This document shows, piece by piece, positions 33,709 to 43,549 of a DNA stretch of 64,000 nt. A program made the position numbers and the translations under genes. Source of the stretch: Dokdonella_A sp049583635 (GTDB lineage Bacteria; Pseudomonadota; Gammaproteobacteria; Xanthomonadales; Rhodanobacteraceae). The stretch lies in the NCBI GenBank assembly GCA_049583635.1, contig JBAUWF010000090.1, positions 94,160-158,159 on the forward strand. The letters run 5' to 3'. The first letter of the stretch is position 1; each line of letters begins with the position of its first letter. The notes below the pieces were generated by a model. That model made no database searches and was not told the origin of the DNA. It saw only the letters and a list, made by a program, of their open reading frames with translations.

Positions 33709-33778
33709 GCATTCCGGGGAATCCCGGGGCCGCCCGCTGTCTGGCACTACCCGCGCGTTATGCTGGATGCGCCAGCAC

Positions 33779-35635
33779 CTATGAAATGGACGGGCGGTGC
33801 CGGTTTTCGGAGGTGACGGGGCGGTTGCAGGGTGCGTTGGTGGCAGACATCGCCTTGCCGCCACCGGCAATCCATGCGTTGATGATCTGTTCGAGTACCG
33901 GCAACGGGACCGAGCCGGTGCCGAGCACCGTGTCATGGAATGCGCGCAGGTCGAACTTCGAGCCGAGCGCGCTTTGGGCTTTCCTGCGCAGCGCGAGGAT
34001 TTTCATTTCGCCGAGCTTGTAGGAGAGCGCCTGCCCGGGCCATGAAATGTACCGGTCGACTTCGGTTTCGATCTCGTGGGTGCTGAGTGCGGTGTTGTCG
34101 GCGAGATACGTGATCGCACGATCGCGCGTCCAGCCGAGGTGATGGATGCCGGTGTCGACGACCAGTCGGCAGGCCCGCCACATCGCATAGGTCAGGCGAC
34201 CGAACTCATCGTAGGGCGTCGTGTAGATGCCCATTTCCTCGCCGAGGTATTCCGAATACAGGCCCCAGCCTTCACCGTAGGCCGAGATGTAGGTCTTTCG
34301 GCGAAACGCGGGCATGCCGGTCTGCTCTTTCGCCAGCGACAACTGCAGCGAATGCCCGGGCGCCGATTCGTGCAGCGTCAATGCAGGCAGGTTGTAAAGG
34401 GGGCGAGACTTCAGGTCATAGGTGTTGACCCAGTAGGTGTCCGCGCCGCCGCGTCCCGAGGTCCAGAACGGCGCGATGTCGGCCGGCACCGGCTTGACGC
34501 CGAAACGACCGCGCGGCAGCAAACCAAAGAACCGCCCGAGCTTGCCATCGACGCGCTTGGCGATCCATGAAGCGCGCATCAGCAGTTCATCGGGCGTCTT
34601 CGCATAGAACCGTGGATCGGTTCGGAGAAAGTGCAGGAATTCGGCAAACGTTCCGTGGAACGCTGCATCCCGCATGGTCTTGAGCATTTCGCCGTGGATG
34701 CGCGCGACTTCGGCGAGGCCGATCGCATGGATTGCATCCGGGTCGAGATCGAGTGTTGTGTACTCGCGGATCTGCTGGCGATAGAAGGCCTTGCCGTCCG
34801 GCAGCGCTTCGGCCGCGAGCGTCGTGCGCGCGTGCGGGACATAGGTGTCGCGGAAGAACACGAGCAGTTTGGCGTAAGCCGGAATCACGCTGCGCCGGAT
34901 CGCGGCAATCGCGTCGGTGCGCAGTTTCGCCTGTTCGTCCGCCGAAATCGTCGTGGGCATGTGCCGAAATGGCGCATAGAACGCGCTGTCTTCGGGTTTC
35001 GCGACGTTGGCGACAGTCGCGATCGATACGTCGCGACCATCGAGCACCGCGCGCGGCACGCTGAATCCGCGCGCGAGCCCGGCGCGCATGTTTGCGATCT
35101 CTTCATCGAAATAGCGCGGAATGTCATTGAGCTTCGCAATATAGTCGCGGTATTGCTTCGTATTGTTGACCTTGCGTTGTGCCATGAAACCAAGATCCGA
35201 CCAGAACGACGAATCGCTGTTGAACGGCATCAGGTAGTTCTTGTATCGCACGTCAGCCGCGAGATTCTCGACCTGCGGCCGGTACACCGCGTAGTTGATC
35301 CGGTTCGCCGGTGTCAGCTGGTCCACGGTGATGGTGTCGAGGTCGCGCAGCACATCGCGCCATCGCCGCAGGCGCGCATTCTGCGACGCCGCATCGATGC
35401 GCGGCAGGCGATCGTCCGGCACATTCGCATCCGGATCATCATCGAGGCCGGGAAACTGCGCCTCGCGCCATGTCCATTCGTCCTTGTAGATCTGTTGGAA
35501 CCGGCGATCGGCGGCGCTTTGGTTCGGAGCCTGCGCGCAATCACGGGAAGCGCCGGGGTTGGTCAGCGTGGCGGCGCACGCGCCGCCAGTGAGCAGCAGC
35601 GTTGCGATAAGCCAACATCCGGAGTGATATTTCAT
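33779..35635 (-). CDS. Exported DUF885 family protein (putative zinc peptidase)
   Basis: A 618-residue protein with a signal peptide (MKYHSGCWLIATLLLTGGACA). The DUF885 zinc signature HESAPGHSLQ is present with the downstream YGEGWGLYSEYLGEEMG glutamate. The long helical N-terminal part (residues 40-400) is typical. Members have been linked to peptide or carboxypeptidase activity, but few are characterised. ATG 35635 is the start. It is divergent from the oxygenase gene at 35824, with 188 bases between them. It converges on the SRPBCC gene. Confidence 0.87.
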   Translation of the reverse strand: MKYHSGCWLIATLLLTGGACAATLTNPGASRDCAQAPNQSAADRRFQQIYKDEWTWREAQFPGLDDDPDANVPDDRLPRIDAASQNARLRRWRDVLRDLDTITVDQLTPANRINYAVYRPQVENLAADVRYKNYLMPFNSDSSFWSDLGFMAQRKVNNTKQYRDYIAKLNDIPRYFDEEIANMRAGLARGFSVPRAVLDGRDVSIATVANVAKPEDSAFYAPFRHMPTTISADEQAKLRTDAIAAIRRSVIPAYAKLLVFFRDTYVPHARTTLAAEALPDGKAFYRQQIREYTTLDLDPDAIHAIGLAEVARIHGEMLKTMRDAAFHGTFAEFLHFLRTDPRFYAKTPDELLMRASWIAKRVDGKLGRFFGLLPRGRFGVKPVPADIAPFWTSGRGGADTYWVNTYDLKSRPLYNLPALTLHESAPGHSLQLSLAKEQTGMPAFRRKTYISAYGEGWGLYSEYLGEEMGIYTTPYDEFGRLTYAMWRACRLVVDTGIHHLGWTRDRAITYLADNTALSTHEIETEVDRYISWPGQALSYKLGEMKILALRRKAQSALGSKFDLRAFHDTVLGTGSVPLPVLEQIINAWIAGGGKAMSATNAPCNRPVTSENRHRPSIS

Positions 35636-35823
35636 GGCATGCTTCCTGTGTGTTGTCCCACCATCAAATCATTCCGGTGTGGTCCCGCACGGAAATCCAT
35701 CCGGAATTTGTTCGCGTTGATTATGCAACGGCGCGCCAGTGATTCGGCATGTCGATTATTGCGATGGAACGCGGATCGGTCAGTGTCGGACGTTGAGCAG
35801 GATCACGAGGTACCGCGCGGGAC

Positions 35824-36543
35824 ATGGACCAACCTGATTTTATCGAGGTCTACAACGACGCTCTGGACGCGGCCACCTGCGCTGCCTTGATCGCGCGCTT
35901 TGAGACGAGCGATCACATCAGCCGCGGCGCAACCGGTGGCGGTGTCGATACGCAATTGAAGGATAGCTGGGATATCCAGATCTCCGGCCGCGACGAGTGG
36001 GCCGATGCCGAACGCGCGCTCAACAGCGCGATGCTCGAAGGGGCGAAATCCTATGTGCGCACGCATGCCTACGCGGCGCTCGCGCCGTTGTCGCTGCGCA
36101 TGCCCGATGCGAAGGGCAGCGATGCGGTCTTGCTCGATCCGGCGCGCGTGGCGGCAATGGATGATGCCTTGCTGCAGCAACTCGTGGTCAAGGTGTTCCG
36201 GCCGGGCCGGATCAACCTCCAGAAGTACATCGGCGGCGTTGGCGGCTATCCGTATTGGCACAGCGAGTTGTATCCACGTGCGGGTGATGCAGATACGCTG
36301 CACCGCGTGCTGCTGTGGACGATTTACCTGAACGACGGATTTTCCGCGGGCGAAACCGAGTTTTTTCACCAGGGCCGAAAGATCAAGCCACGCACTGGCT
36401 CGCTGCTGATCGCACCGGCCGGATTCACTCATACCCATCGCGGCAACCGGCCGATTGGTGGCGACAAGTTCATCGCCACCTCATGGATCTTGTTCCAGAA
36501 TGCCGAGGTGCTGTACCGGCAGCCCGCTGGCCCGACATCGTGA
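35824..36543 (+). CDS. 2-oxoglutarate/Fe(II) oxygenase, prolyl-4-hydroxylase-like
   Basis: A 239-residue protein with a 2OG-Fe(II) oxygenase fold. The iron triad appears as His-x-Glu in YWHSELYP plus the distal His in FTHTHRGNRP; the 2OG-binding Arg follows in the same loop. The Glu in the first pair is less common than Asp. LQKYIGGVGGYPYWHSE and DGFSAGETEFFHQGR match the P4Hc/PF13640 group. Substrate unknown. ATG 35824 begins MDQPDFIEVYND. It is 41 bases upstream of the secreted hydrolase on the same strand. Confidence 0.83.
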   Translation: MDQPDFIEVYNDALDAATCAALIARFETSDHISRGATGGGVDTQLKDSWDIQISGRDEWADAERALNSAMLEGAKSYVRTHAYAALAPLSLRMPDAKGSDAVLLDPARVAAMDDALLQQLVVKVFRPGRINLQKYIGGVGGYPYWHSELYPRAGDADTLHRVLLWTIYLNDGFSAGETEFFHQGRKIKPRTGSLLIAPAGFTHTHRGNRPIGGDKFIATSWILFQNAEVLYRQPAGPTS

Positions 36544-36584
36544 TCTGTGCCGAAGCGCGGACTGCAAGCCAGAGGAGCCTCGCC

Positions 36585-38672
36585 ATGAAACACCTTTTCG
36601 CGTTGGCCGTTGTGGCCGTAGCCCTGCTCCCGGCGCACGCCGCTCGCGCGACGCAGGAATTTTCCGGCGTCGTGCCGTCGGGCGCGATGTACAGCATCGA
36701 GGCGCCGGACGGCTGGCGGCCCGGTGATGCGCTGGTGCTGTACCAGCACGGTTTCGACTTCGGGCCGCCCGCTGGCACACCGGGTCTCGGCCCGCTGCGC
36801 GATGTCATGCTCGGCGAGGGTTACGCGGTTGCCGCGACTAGCTACCGTCAGCGCAGCTGGACGTTGTTCCATGCGATGGACGACAACCGCGATCTGCTGA
36901 CGATCTTCGAGAACCTCCTCGGAACGCCCGGCGAAATCGTGCCGTTCGGCGGATCGATGGGGGGCCTGACGGCGCTCAAACTCGCGGAGGAGCCTGGCTT
37001 CCCGCCCGTGCACGGCGTCTATTCGCTGTGTCCGGCTGCGGCCGGAGCGCGGGTGTGGGATCAGGCGATCGATCTGCGCCTCGCCTATCCGGTTGTCTGC
37101 GAAGGCACCGGCAGTCTGCCGAGCGGCGATGAGCCGCTGCCGTGGGCGGTGAATCTGGAAGACATCCCCGACGACCTCGGCAACTTGCTCGACGACGGCC
37201 CGGTGCTTGAAGCGCTGATTTCGCTCAATCGCTGCACGGGCGTCAACCTGCCACCGGAATTGCGCAACGATGCGATGCGGCGGCGGCTGGCCGAACTTGA
37301 GGCCTTCGGCCATTTCACCAGCGAAGATTTCTTCGTTACCAATATGGGTTACGCGACATTCGCGCTGGGCGATCTGGTGCGCGCGCCGGACAAGCTCGAC
37401 GCGCACAATCCGTTCACGACGGCGGACGTGCACTATGACGATGCGAACGTCGACGCCGGCATCGATCGAATTACGGCCGATCCGCTGGCCGCGTTCGAGT
37501 TCCACTGGCTTTCCGATTTTCGCGGCGATGTTGGCGATGCCAAGGTGCTGTCGCTGCAGACGAGCCGCGACGAGCTCGTCATTCCCGCCAACCAGTCGGT
37601 ATTGCGCAGCGAGTTGCCGGCGGATCAGATCACCAGTGCGATCGTCGCCGAGGATACTCCGACCCATTGCGGCTTTACCGACGCCGAAGGCCTCGCCGGC
37701 TGGGAGGCTCTGCGGCGATGGAAAGATGGCGCGCCGCAGCCGACCGTTGCGAGCCTGCAGCAGGATTGCGAGGCGCTTGCGGCCGACGGGACCGGTGGCC
37801 CCTGCCGTCTCGACGCCGACGTTCAGGATATTCCGTCGTTCGACAGTCGGGTGCCGCCGCGCCCGGCCGATCCGGCGCCGCCGATCGATGCGCGCTACAG
37901 CGGCGAATGGTTCGATCCGGATCGCAACGGCGAAGGCATCGTGCTCGAAGTACTCGACGGGGGCGTTGCCGATCTTTTTTTCTTCACCTATCCACCTGCC
38001 GGAGATCCGGGCCAGCAGGCGTGGATGACCGGAACCGGAACCATCGACGGCGCGGGCATTGCGTTCGAAGACGTGCGTCGGCCGCAGACCATCGCAACGC
38101 CCAATGGCACGCGCGTCGAGCAAACGCCGTGGGGCCGCATCTGGCTCACGTTTGACGATTGCAACAACGGCGAGATGCGCTGGGAGGGTCCCGATGGCTG
38201 GGGCAACATGACGGTACCGATCACGCGCCTGACCGCATTGGCCGGACTCGGCTGCAATGCGCCCGCCCCCGAATCGGATGTGCCCCAATCGAGTGGCCTG
38301 TGGTTCGATCCGGCCCACGATCAGAGTGGATTCGCGGTTGAACAGCTCGATGCCGACACCCAGGTGGCGTTCTATTTCGACCCGGGCACATCGGGCGGGC
38401 AGCTTTGGGCAGTGGCGATTGTTCCGACCACGCCCCAACCGGGTGAGCGGGCGGCGACGCTCTATTCCGGCATTGGCCCGCGTTTTGGCGCGGAATACGA
38501 TGCGTCCGCGTTCGAGAACGTAGCTTACTTTTATCTTGATCGTTTCGACGTCGGCTGCGGGAGCAGCGGCTCGGCGGTATTGGATTCGACGTCCGGATTC
38601 AATCCGCCGCCGCTGACGCTCGCCTTGACGCGACTCACGCGACCGGCCGGCACGCCGGGCTGTGCGCCCTGA
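36585..38672 (+). CDS. Secreted alpha/beta hydrolase with two C-terminal WFDP modules
   Basis: A 695-residue exported protein. Signal peptide: MKHLFALAVVAVALLPAHAARA. The hydrolase domain (about residues 28-400) has a Ser124 nucleophile elbow (GGSMGG), a likely Asp329 (TSRDELV) and His361 (THCGF). Two modules of about 115 residues follow, starting at residues 439 and 570 with SGEWFDPDRNGEG and SGLWFDPAHDQSG; both continue with aromatic strands and W. Such G-x-W-x-P modules recur in Lysobacterales secreted proteins. ATG 36585 has an AGAGGAG site upstream. The substrate is unknown. Confidence 0.83.
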   Translation: MKHLFALAVVAVALLPAHAARATQEFSGVVPSGAMYSIEAPDGWRPGDALVLYQHGFDFGPPAGTPGLGPLRDVMLGEGYAVAATSYRQRSWTLFHAMDDNRDLLTIFENLLGTPGEIVPFGGSMGGLTALKLAEEPGFPPVHGVYSLCPAAAGARVWDQAIDLRLAYPVVCEGTGSLPSGDEPLPWAVNLEDIPDDLGNLLDDGPVLEALISLNRCTGVNLPPELRNDAMRRRLAELEAFGHFTSEDFFVTNMGYATFALGDLVRAPDKLDAHNPFTTADVHYDDANVDAGIDRITADPLAAFEFHWLSDFRGDVGDAKVLSLQTSRDELVIPANQSVLRSELPADQITSAIVAEDTPTHCGFTDAEGLAGWEALRRWKDGAPQPTVASLQQDCEALAADGTGGPCRLDADVQDIPSFDSRVPPRPADPAPPIDARYSGEWFDPDRNGEGIVLEVLDGGVADLFFFTYPPAGDPGQQAWMTGTGTIDGAGIAFEDVRRPQTIATPNGTRVEQTPWGRIWLTFDDCNNGEMRWEGPDGWGNMTVPITRLTALAGLGCNAPAPESDVPQSSGLWFDPAHDQSGFAVEQLDADTQVAFYFDPGTSGGQLWAVAIVPTTPQPGERAATLYSGIGPRFGAEYDASAFENVAYFYLDRFDVGCGSSGSAVLDSTSGFNPPPLTLALTRLTRPAGTPGCAP

Positions 38673-38693
38673 TCGATCCCGTGTGCAACCGGT

Positions 38694-39077
38694 TTAGTGC
38701 TTGATCGGAAACGTTTTGGCCTTTTCGTCAGGCGCTGGTGGTCGCTTCGCGTTCGGGCCGGTCGCACCGCAAACGTACGCGTCCCAGCTTTGCGCACCGT
38801 CTTGCGGCTCGCCGATCGGTGCGACCGTGTCGGCACCCATTTCGGCGGCCTGATTGCGCGCCATGACCTCAAGCTCGTCGCGCACTGCCATACCACTGCG
38901 ATCGATCGGACCGATGCGATCGAGCACCGATACCGTGACCTTGCCGATATTGCGGCAACCTTCAACCCTGCCGTTCCAGGCTGTGCGGACCTTTTCGCCA
39001 CCGGAGTCGAGCTTGATCCCCCAGCTGCACGCAGCGAGGGCGGCGATCAGGGCAATCGGAACGAGGGTGCGGGTCAT
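38694..39077 (-). CDS. DUF4156-like lipoprotein
   Basis: A 127-residue lipoprotein with lipobox ALAAC (modified Cys17). The mature part matches the DUF4156 pattern: VEGCRNIGKVTVSVLDRIGP, AVRDELEVMARNQAAEMGAD and WDAYVC. DUF4156 proteins are small enterobacterial envelope lipoproteins of unknown role, related to the outer membrane stress lipoprotein group. ATG 39077 starts MTRTLVPIALIAALAAC. It converges on the secreted hydrolase gene, leaving 21 bases between the stops. Confidence 0.82.
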   Translation of the reverse strand: MTRTLVPIALIAALAACSWGIKLDSGGEKVRTAWNGRVEGCRNIGKVTVSVLDRIGPIDRSGMAVRDELEVMARNQAAEMGADTVAPIGEPQDGAQSWDAYVCGATGPNAKRPPAPDEKAKTFPIKH

Positions 39078-39153
39078 GGAGAAACTCCGACATTGCGAAT
39101 CGGATCGAGCGTACGACCGCACGCCTGAACCTTCGCGTGCGCGGATGGGCACA

Positions 39154-42084
39154 TCAGCGCACGACATGTCCGTCAAGGTCGAGTACGTGCACCGCGCCGA
39201 GCTTGAGTTCGCGCACCGGCCGCTCGATCTTCGACAGGTCGCCGACAATTACCCAGGTCAGTGCATCGGGTTTGATGATTTCCCGGGCGGCGGTCTCGAT
39301 CGAGGCATCGGTCTGGCTTTCGATATTCGACTTCAGCGCGTGCACATAGTCGTCCGGACGATCGTACAGCGCGATACCGTCCATCGCGCCGAGCACGCTG
39401 CCGACAGTCTGGAACTTGCCGGGCATGCTGCGCACCTCGCCGACCTTGATCTTGTCGATCTCCGCGGTGCTCAGGGGGTTCGCACCGATCATCGCGCGCG
39501 CCTGCGTGATGATCTGCGCGATCGATGGCGCGGTCTTGTCGGTCTGCACCGGCGCGTAGATCAGGAACGGCCGCTGGCCGATCGCATCGGCGAGAAAGCT
39601 GCCGGCGCCATAGGCCCAGTGTTTCTGTTCGCGCAAATCCATGTTGAGGCGCGAGGTGAAGCTGCCGCCGAATGCGCCATTCATGATCTGAATCGCGAGA
39701 TTATTGGCGGCCTTGGTCGACGGGGCGACTTCGCCGGCCAGGATCAGCGATTGCGGGGCGCCAGGCTTGTCGATCAAGTAGACACGCGGTTTGTCCGGAA
39801 CTGCCACCTGCGCGATGGTCTTGGCAGGGATCGCCGAAGGCGGCGCTTGCCAGTCACCGAATATCGCGTTGAGACGCGCGATGATTGCATCAAGCGTGGT
39901 ATCGCCGGCGACCAGGATGCGCACGTTGTCCGGCCGGATGAAATCGCGCATCCAGGCGCGCAGATCGTCTGCGTCGAGCGCCTGAATCGACGCGCCGGTT
40001 CCCGATCCGGTGAATGGAATCGCATACGGATGTCCGGCGCCGTAAAGCAACGGAGGCAGCACGCGCAGTGCGAGGCCCGTCGGCTCGGTTTTCTCCTGCG
40101 CGATGCCGGCCAGCCATTGGCCGCGGATGCGGGCCAGATCATCGGCTCGAAAAGCCGGGGTGCGCACGATGTCGGCGAGCAGCGCGAGCGACGGGGTCAG
40201 ATTCGATGCCAGCGCGCTGAGTTTCACGCTGGAACTGTCGAGCCCGGAGCCGGCGCCGAGTTTGGCACCGAGGCGTTCGCTGCGGCGCGCGATCTCAAGC
40301 GAGTCGAGATCGGTCGTGCCCTCGTCGAGCATCGCCATCGTGAACGCCGAAGTACCGAGCTTGCGCCCGGCGTCCGACGCGTAACCGGCGTTGAACAGCA
40401 ACTGCACGTCCACCAGCGGAATCGTGTGGCGTTCGGCCAGCACGACGTCGATACCGTTGGCAAGCTTGCCATGCTGAAGTTTCGGAAAGGCCAGCGCCGG
40501 GAATCTGTTGACCGCAGGTACGCCGGCACTGCGATCGACCGGCGAGGCGACGGTGTGGTAGTCGTGCGGCTGCGGCATCCTCGCCGGTGGACGACCGGTG
40601 ATCGCAGCACGGCCTGCGTCCGCTTCGCCGGCTGCGGAGGTGCTCGCGCGGGACGCATGCGCGGATACCCTGGACACCGTCGCCGATGCACCGTCGGCAG
40701 CGTGCGCCGTCGGCGCTGACCCGGATGCGGATGTAGCCGTCGCCGACTTGGCCGTCGGCAGTACGGTGAGGGTGAAATCACCTTTGCCGATCCAGTGCCG
40801 CGCGGCCTTGGCGACACTGTCCGCGGTTGCCGCGGCAACACGATCGAGATCGGTTTTCCACGCGTCCGGGTCGTGACGGTAGACCTCGCCGCTGGCCAAC
40901 AACGAGGCCTTGCCGTTGACGCGTTCGATCGAACGGACAAAATCTGAGCGGGCGCCGGTCTTGACGCGCTCGAGTTCGTCCACGGTCGGGCCTTGTGCCA
41001 GAAACCGCTGCCACTCCTGATCGATCGCCGCCTCGACCGTTTTCGGATCGACTCCGCGCTTGATGTCGACCTCAAGCGTGAACATGCCGGCCAGCTCTAA
41101 AGCACTCATGTCGACCGAGACGTCGTCGGCCAGGTGGTCCTGATAGACCAGTCGCCGGTACAGGCGCGAAGTCTTGCCGCCGCCGAGTACCGCAGCAGCG
41201 AGTTCCAGCGGTATCTCGTCCGGGGCGCCGAGTTCGGGGACATTCCATTCGCGATAGATGCGCGTTTGCGCGACGCGATCTTGCATCGTGGCGACAGTCG
41301 ATCGGTCACGCGGCGCGATCCACGACTGCAATCGTGCCACCGGCGGACCGGACGGGATGTCGCCGAAATACTTGAGCATCTCGCGGTGGGCAATGGCGGG
41401 CGTGATGTCGCCGACCAGCGCGACGGTCGCATTGGCTGCGCCGTAATAGCGGCGAAACCACTGCTTGACGTCGGCCAGTGACGCTGCGTTCAAATCCGCC
41501 ATCGAGCCGATGCTGTCGTGATGATAGGGATGGTTGGCCGGAAATGCGTTGCGCAGGATCACTTCGTCGGCGCGGCCATAGGGTTCGTTTTCATCCTGAC
41601 GTTTTTCGTTCTCGACGACGCCGCGCTGCTCGTCGAGTTCGTGCTGGCCGATTGCGCCGAGCAGGTGGCCCATGCGGTCGGACTCCATCCACAGGGCCAT
41701 GTCCAGCGCAGTGGTCGGCACGGTTTCGAAATAGTTGGTGCGGTCGTATGCGGTGGTGCCGTTCTGCTCGGTCGCTCCGGCCAGTTCGAACGGGCGAAAG
41801 TATTCGTCCTTGTGGTTCTCCGAACCCTGGAACATCAGATGCTCGAAAAGATGCGCGAAGCCGCTTTTGCCGGCCGGCTCGTCGGCCGAACCAACGTGGT
41901 ACCAGACGCTGACAGCCACCACCGGTGCCTTGTGATCCTCGCTGACCACGACCTTCAGGCCGTTCGGCAGCGCAAAGCGCGTGGCCGCGATATCGATGTT
42001 GTCCTGCTTTGCCGCGAATGCGGTGCCACAGGGGCCGGTGGCGACGATGCCGGCGATGATGCCGGCGATGATGAATGTGCGCAT
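39154..42084 (-). CDS. Exported double M16 zinc peptidase
   Basis: A 976-residue protein, about twice the length of a single M16 unit. Signal peptide: MRTFIIAGIIAGIVATGPCGTAFA. The first half carries the inverted zinc motif His78-Leu-Phe-Glu81-His82 (AHLFEHLMFQGS) and the ENEKRQDENE helix; the second half has no such motif and is the inactive lobe. The two halves are joined by a Ser/Ala/Thr-rich linker (about residues 441-505). PqqL/YmxG-type pitrilysins have this design. ATG 42084 has an AAGGAAA site. It is preceded by a divergent SDR gene. Confidence 0.9.
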   Translation of the reverse strand: MRTFIIAGIIAGIVATGPCGTAFAAKQDNIDIAATRFALPNGLKVVVSEDHKAPVVAVSVWYHVGSADEPAGKSGFAHLFEHLMFQGSENHKDEYFRPFELAGATEQNGTTAYDRTNYFETVPTTALDMALWMESDRMGHLLGAIGQHELDEQRGVVENEKRQDENEPYGRADEVILRNAFPANHPYHHDSIGSMADLNAASLADVKQWFRRYYGAANATVALVGDITPAIAHREMLKYFGDIPSGPPVARLQSWIAPRDRSTVATMQDRVAQTRIYREWNVPELGAPDEIPLELAAAVLGGGKTSRLYRRLVYQDHLADDVSVDMSALELAGMFTLEVDIKRGVDPKTVEAAIDQEWQRFLAQGPTVDELERVKTGARSDFVRSIERVNGKASLLASGEVYRHDPDAWKTDLDRVAAATADSVAKAARHWIGKGDFTLTVLPTAKSATATSASGSAPTAHAADGASATVSRVSAHASRASTSAAGEADAGRAAITGRPPARMPQPHDYHTVASPVDRSAGVPAVNRFPALAFPKLQHGKLANGIDVVLAERHTIPLVDVQLLFNAGYASDAGRKLGTSAFTMAMLDEGTTDLDSLEIARRSERLGAKLGAGSGLDSSSVKLSALASNLTPSLALLADIVRTPAFRADDLARIRGQWLAGIAQEKTEPTGLALRVLPPLLYGAGHPYAIPFTGSGTGASIQALDADDLRAWMRDFIRPDNVRILVAGDTTLDAIIARLNAIFGDWQAPPSAIPAKTIAQVAVPDKPRVYLIDKPGAPQSLILAGEVAPSTKAANNLAIQIMNGAFGGSFTSRLNMDLREQKHWAYGAGSFLADAIGQRPFLIYAPVQTDKTAPSIAQIITQARAMIGANPLSTAEIDKIKVGEVRSMPGKFQTVGSVLGAMDGIALYDRPDDYVHALKSNIESQTDASIETAAREIIKPDALTWVIVGDLSKIERPVRELKLGAVHVLDLDGHVVR

Positions 42085-42313
42085 GCTTTTCCTTTCGAGG
42101 GGGCAGTCCGGATGTCAGCCCGATATGGATATGAAGGAGATCGGTCGGCACCGGGTGTCGGCTGCGCGCGAGCGTGGCGCGCAGCGCACTCGTTCCAATG
42201 CCACACAGCAACACGATGGGTATTGGGTACGCGTCGTGTTCCGGGATTGAATGTCGCGGCCCTGCTAGACTTTCGCGCAACACCGAAAGTTCGGCATCGG
42301 CTACGGAAGCAAG

Positions 42314-43009
42314 ATGATACAGGCACTTGTCACCGGCGCGAATCGCGGTATCGGACTCGAATACGTCCGTCAGTTGCTCGCGCGCGGCGACCGTGTCATT
42401 GCCGCTTGTCGCACGCCCGGACGGGCGCTCGACCTGACCCGTCTGGCCGGCGAATACCCGGGCCACTTGCAGGTATTGCCGCTGTCTCTGCCCGACCCGC
42501 GTTCGATCGGCGCGCTCGCGCGTGCCGTGGAAGATTTCGACGTCCGCATAGATCTGCTCGTCAACAATGCCGGCATGCTGGTCGATGGTGAGCGTTTCGG
42601 CGCGGTCGAGCCGAAATCACTGCGCGACAGCATTGCGGTCAATGCTGAAGGCGCGTTTCTGCTGACGCAGGCGCTTGCGGCGCGGCTCGCCGATGATGGT
42701 GGCAAGGTCGTCAACATGAGCTCGCGCCTCGGCTCGATCGCCCTGGCCGACCGGTTCCGCACACCGAGCTATGCGATCAGCAAGGCTGCGCTCAACATGA
42801 CCAGTCGCTTGCTCGCACTGGTACTGGCCGAGCGCCGAATCATCGTGGTCGCAATGAGTCCGGGCTGGGTGCGCACCGACATGGGTGGCGAGGGCGCGGC
42901 GCTTGCGCCGGAACAATCGGTCGGCGCTTTGCTGCGCGTTATTGGAGATCTGTCGTCAGAGGACAGCGGCGGATTTTTTGGACACGACGGAGAGATTATC
43001 CCGTGGTAG
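42314..43009 (+). CDS. Short-chain dehydrogenase/reductase (SDR)
   Basis: A 231-residue Rossmann enzyme. The cofactor motif is VTGANRGIGLEYVRQLLARG, followed by NNAG, the catalytic MSSRLG serine and YAISK (Tyr/Lys). The Arg in AACRTPGR after strand 2 suggests NADP preference. The end, SPGWVRTDMGGEGAALAPEQSV, fits the carbonyl reductase/CsgA-like group. Substrate unknown. ATG 42314 has GGAAG 5 bases upstream, and GCTAGACT at 42268 is a plausible -10 element. Confidence 0.88.
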   Translation: MIQALVTGANRGIGLEYVRQLLARGDRVIAACRTPGRALDLTRLAGEYPGHLQVLPLSLPDPRSIGALARAVEDFDVRIDLLVNNAGMLVDGERFGAVEPKSLRDSIAVNAEGAFLLTQALAARLADDGGKVVNMSSRLGSIALADRFRTPSYAISKAALNMTSRLLALVLAERRIIVVAMSPGWVRTDMGGEGAALAPEQSVGALLRVIGDLSSEDSGGFFGHDGEIIPW

Positions 43010-43041
43010 CGTGCAGCGTCCATTCACTGCCGGACCACTAG

Positions 43042-43055
43042 CCTGTTCGGACAGG
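43042..43055. repeat. Short palindrome between the SDR and OsmC genes
   Basis: CCTGT-TCGG-ACAGG (43042-43055) lies 33 bases after the SDR stop and 66 bases before the OsmC start. It could be a weak terminator hairpin or a protein-binding site for OsmC control. There is no T-run. Confidence 0.25.
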
Positions 43056-43120
43056 TCGCGAATCCTCCCGCGGCTGTCGGACGCGGTCGCGGCTGCCCGG
43101 AAAGTATTAAGGAAAACTCG

Positions 43121-43549
43121 ATGATCACACGCAATGCGCAAGCGCGATGGAAGGGAGACGTGCCCGATGGCAGCGGCGAAGTGTCCCTCGGCAGTGGCCT
43201 GTTCAAGGGGCCTTACGGGTTTAAGTCGCGCATGGGCGACGGCAGCGGTGGAACCAATCCGGAGGAATTGCTCGGCGCGGCGCACGCAGCCTGCTTTTCG
43301 ATGGCGTTGGCGCTGGCGCTGGGACAGGCCGGCCATGCTCCCGACAGCGTCGAGACCAAGGCCAGGGTGCGCCTGGAGAACGAGCAGGGCGGTTACGCGA
43401 TCACGCTGATCGAACTGGCGACCGCGGTCGCCGTATCGGGCATTGAAGATGAAGAGTTCCAGAAAATCGCCAACGATGCCAAGACCAACTGCCCGGTATC
43501 GAAGGCGTTGGCCGGGGTCGAGATCCGTCTCGATGCCACGCTGACGTAG
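43121..43549 (+). CDS. OsmC-family peroxiredoxin
   Basis: A 142-residue thiol peroxidase for organic hydroperoxides. The two reactive cysteines are in AHAACFSMAL (peroxidatic) and NCPVSKAL (resolving). GSGGTNPEELLGAAHA is the family signature before the first Cys. The length and ARWKGDVPDGSGEV start fit OsmC rather than Ohr. ATG 43121 has an AAGGAAAA site. No OhrR gene lies next to it. Confidence 0.92.
   Translation: MITRNAQARWKGDVPDGSGEVSLGSGLFKGPYGFKSRMGDGSGGTNPEELLGAAHAACFSMALALALGQAGHAPDSVETKARVRLENEQGGYAITLIELATAVAVSGIEDEEFQKIANDAKTNCPVSKALAGVEIRLDATLT

Noticed and set aside
36429..38438. 669-codon minus-strand open frame opposite the secreted hydrolase
   Set aside because: Rich in Arg/His/Gly with no motif; the plus strand has the signal peptide, triad and repeats.
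42030..42075. Tandem repeat of GATGATGCCGGC-like units
   Set aside because: It encodes the IIAGIIAGIVA part of the M16 signal peptide; a simple consequence of repeated codons, not a separate element.
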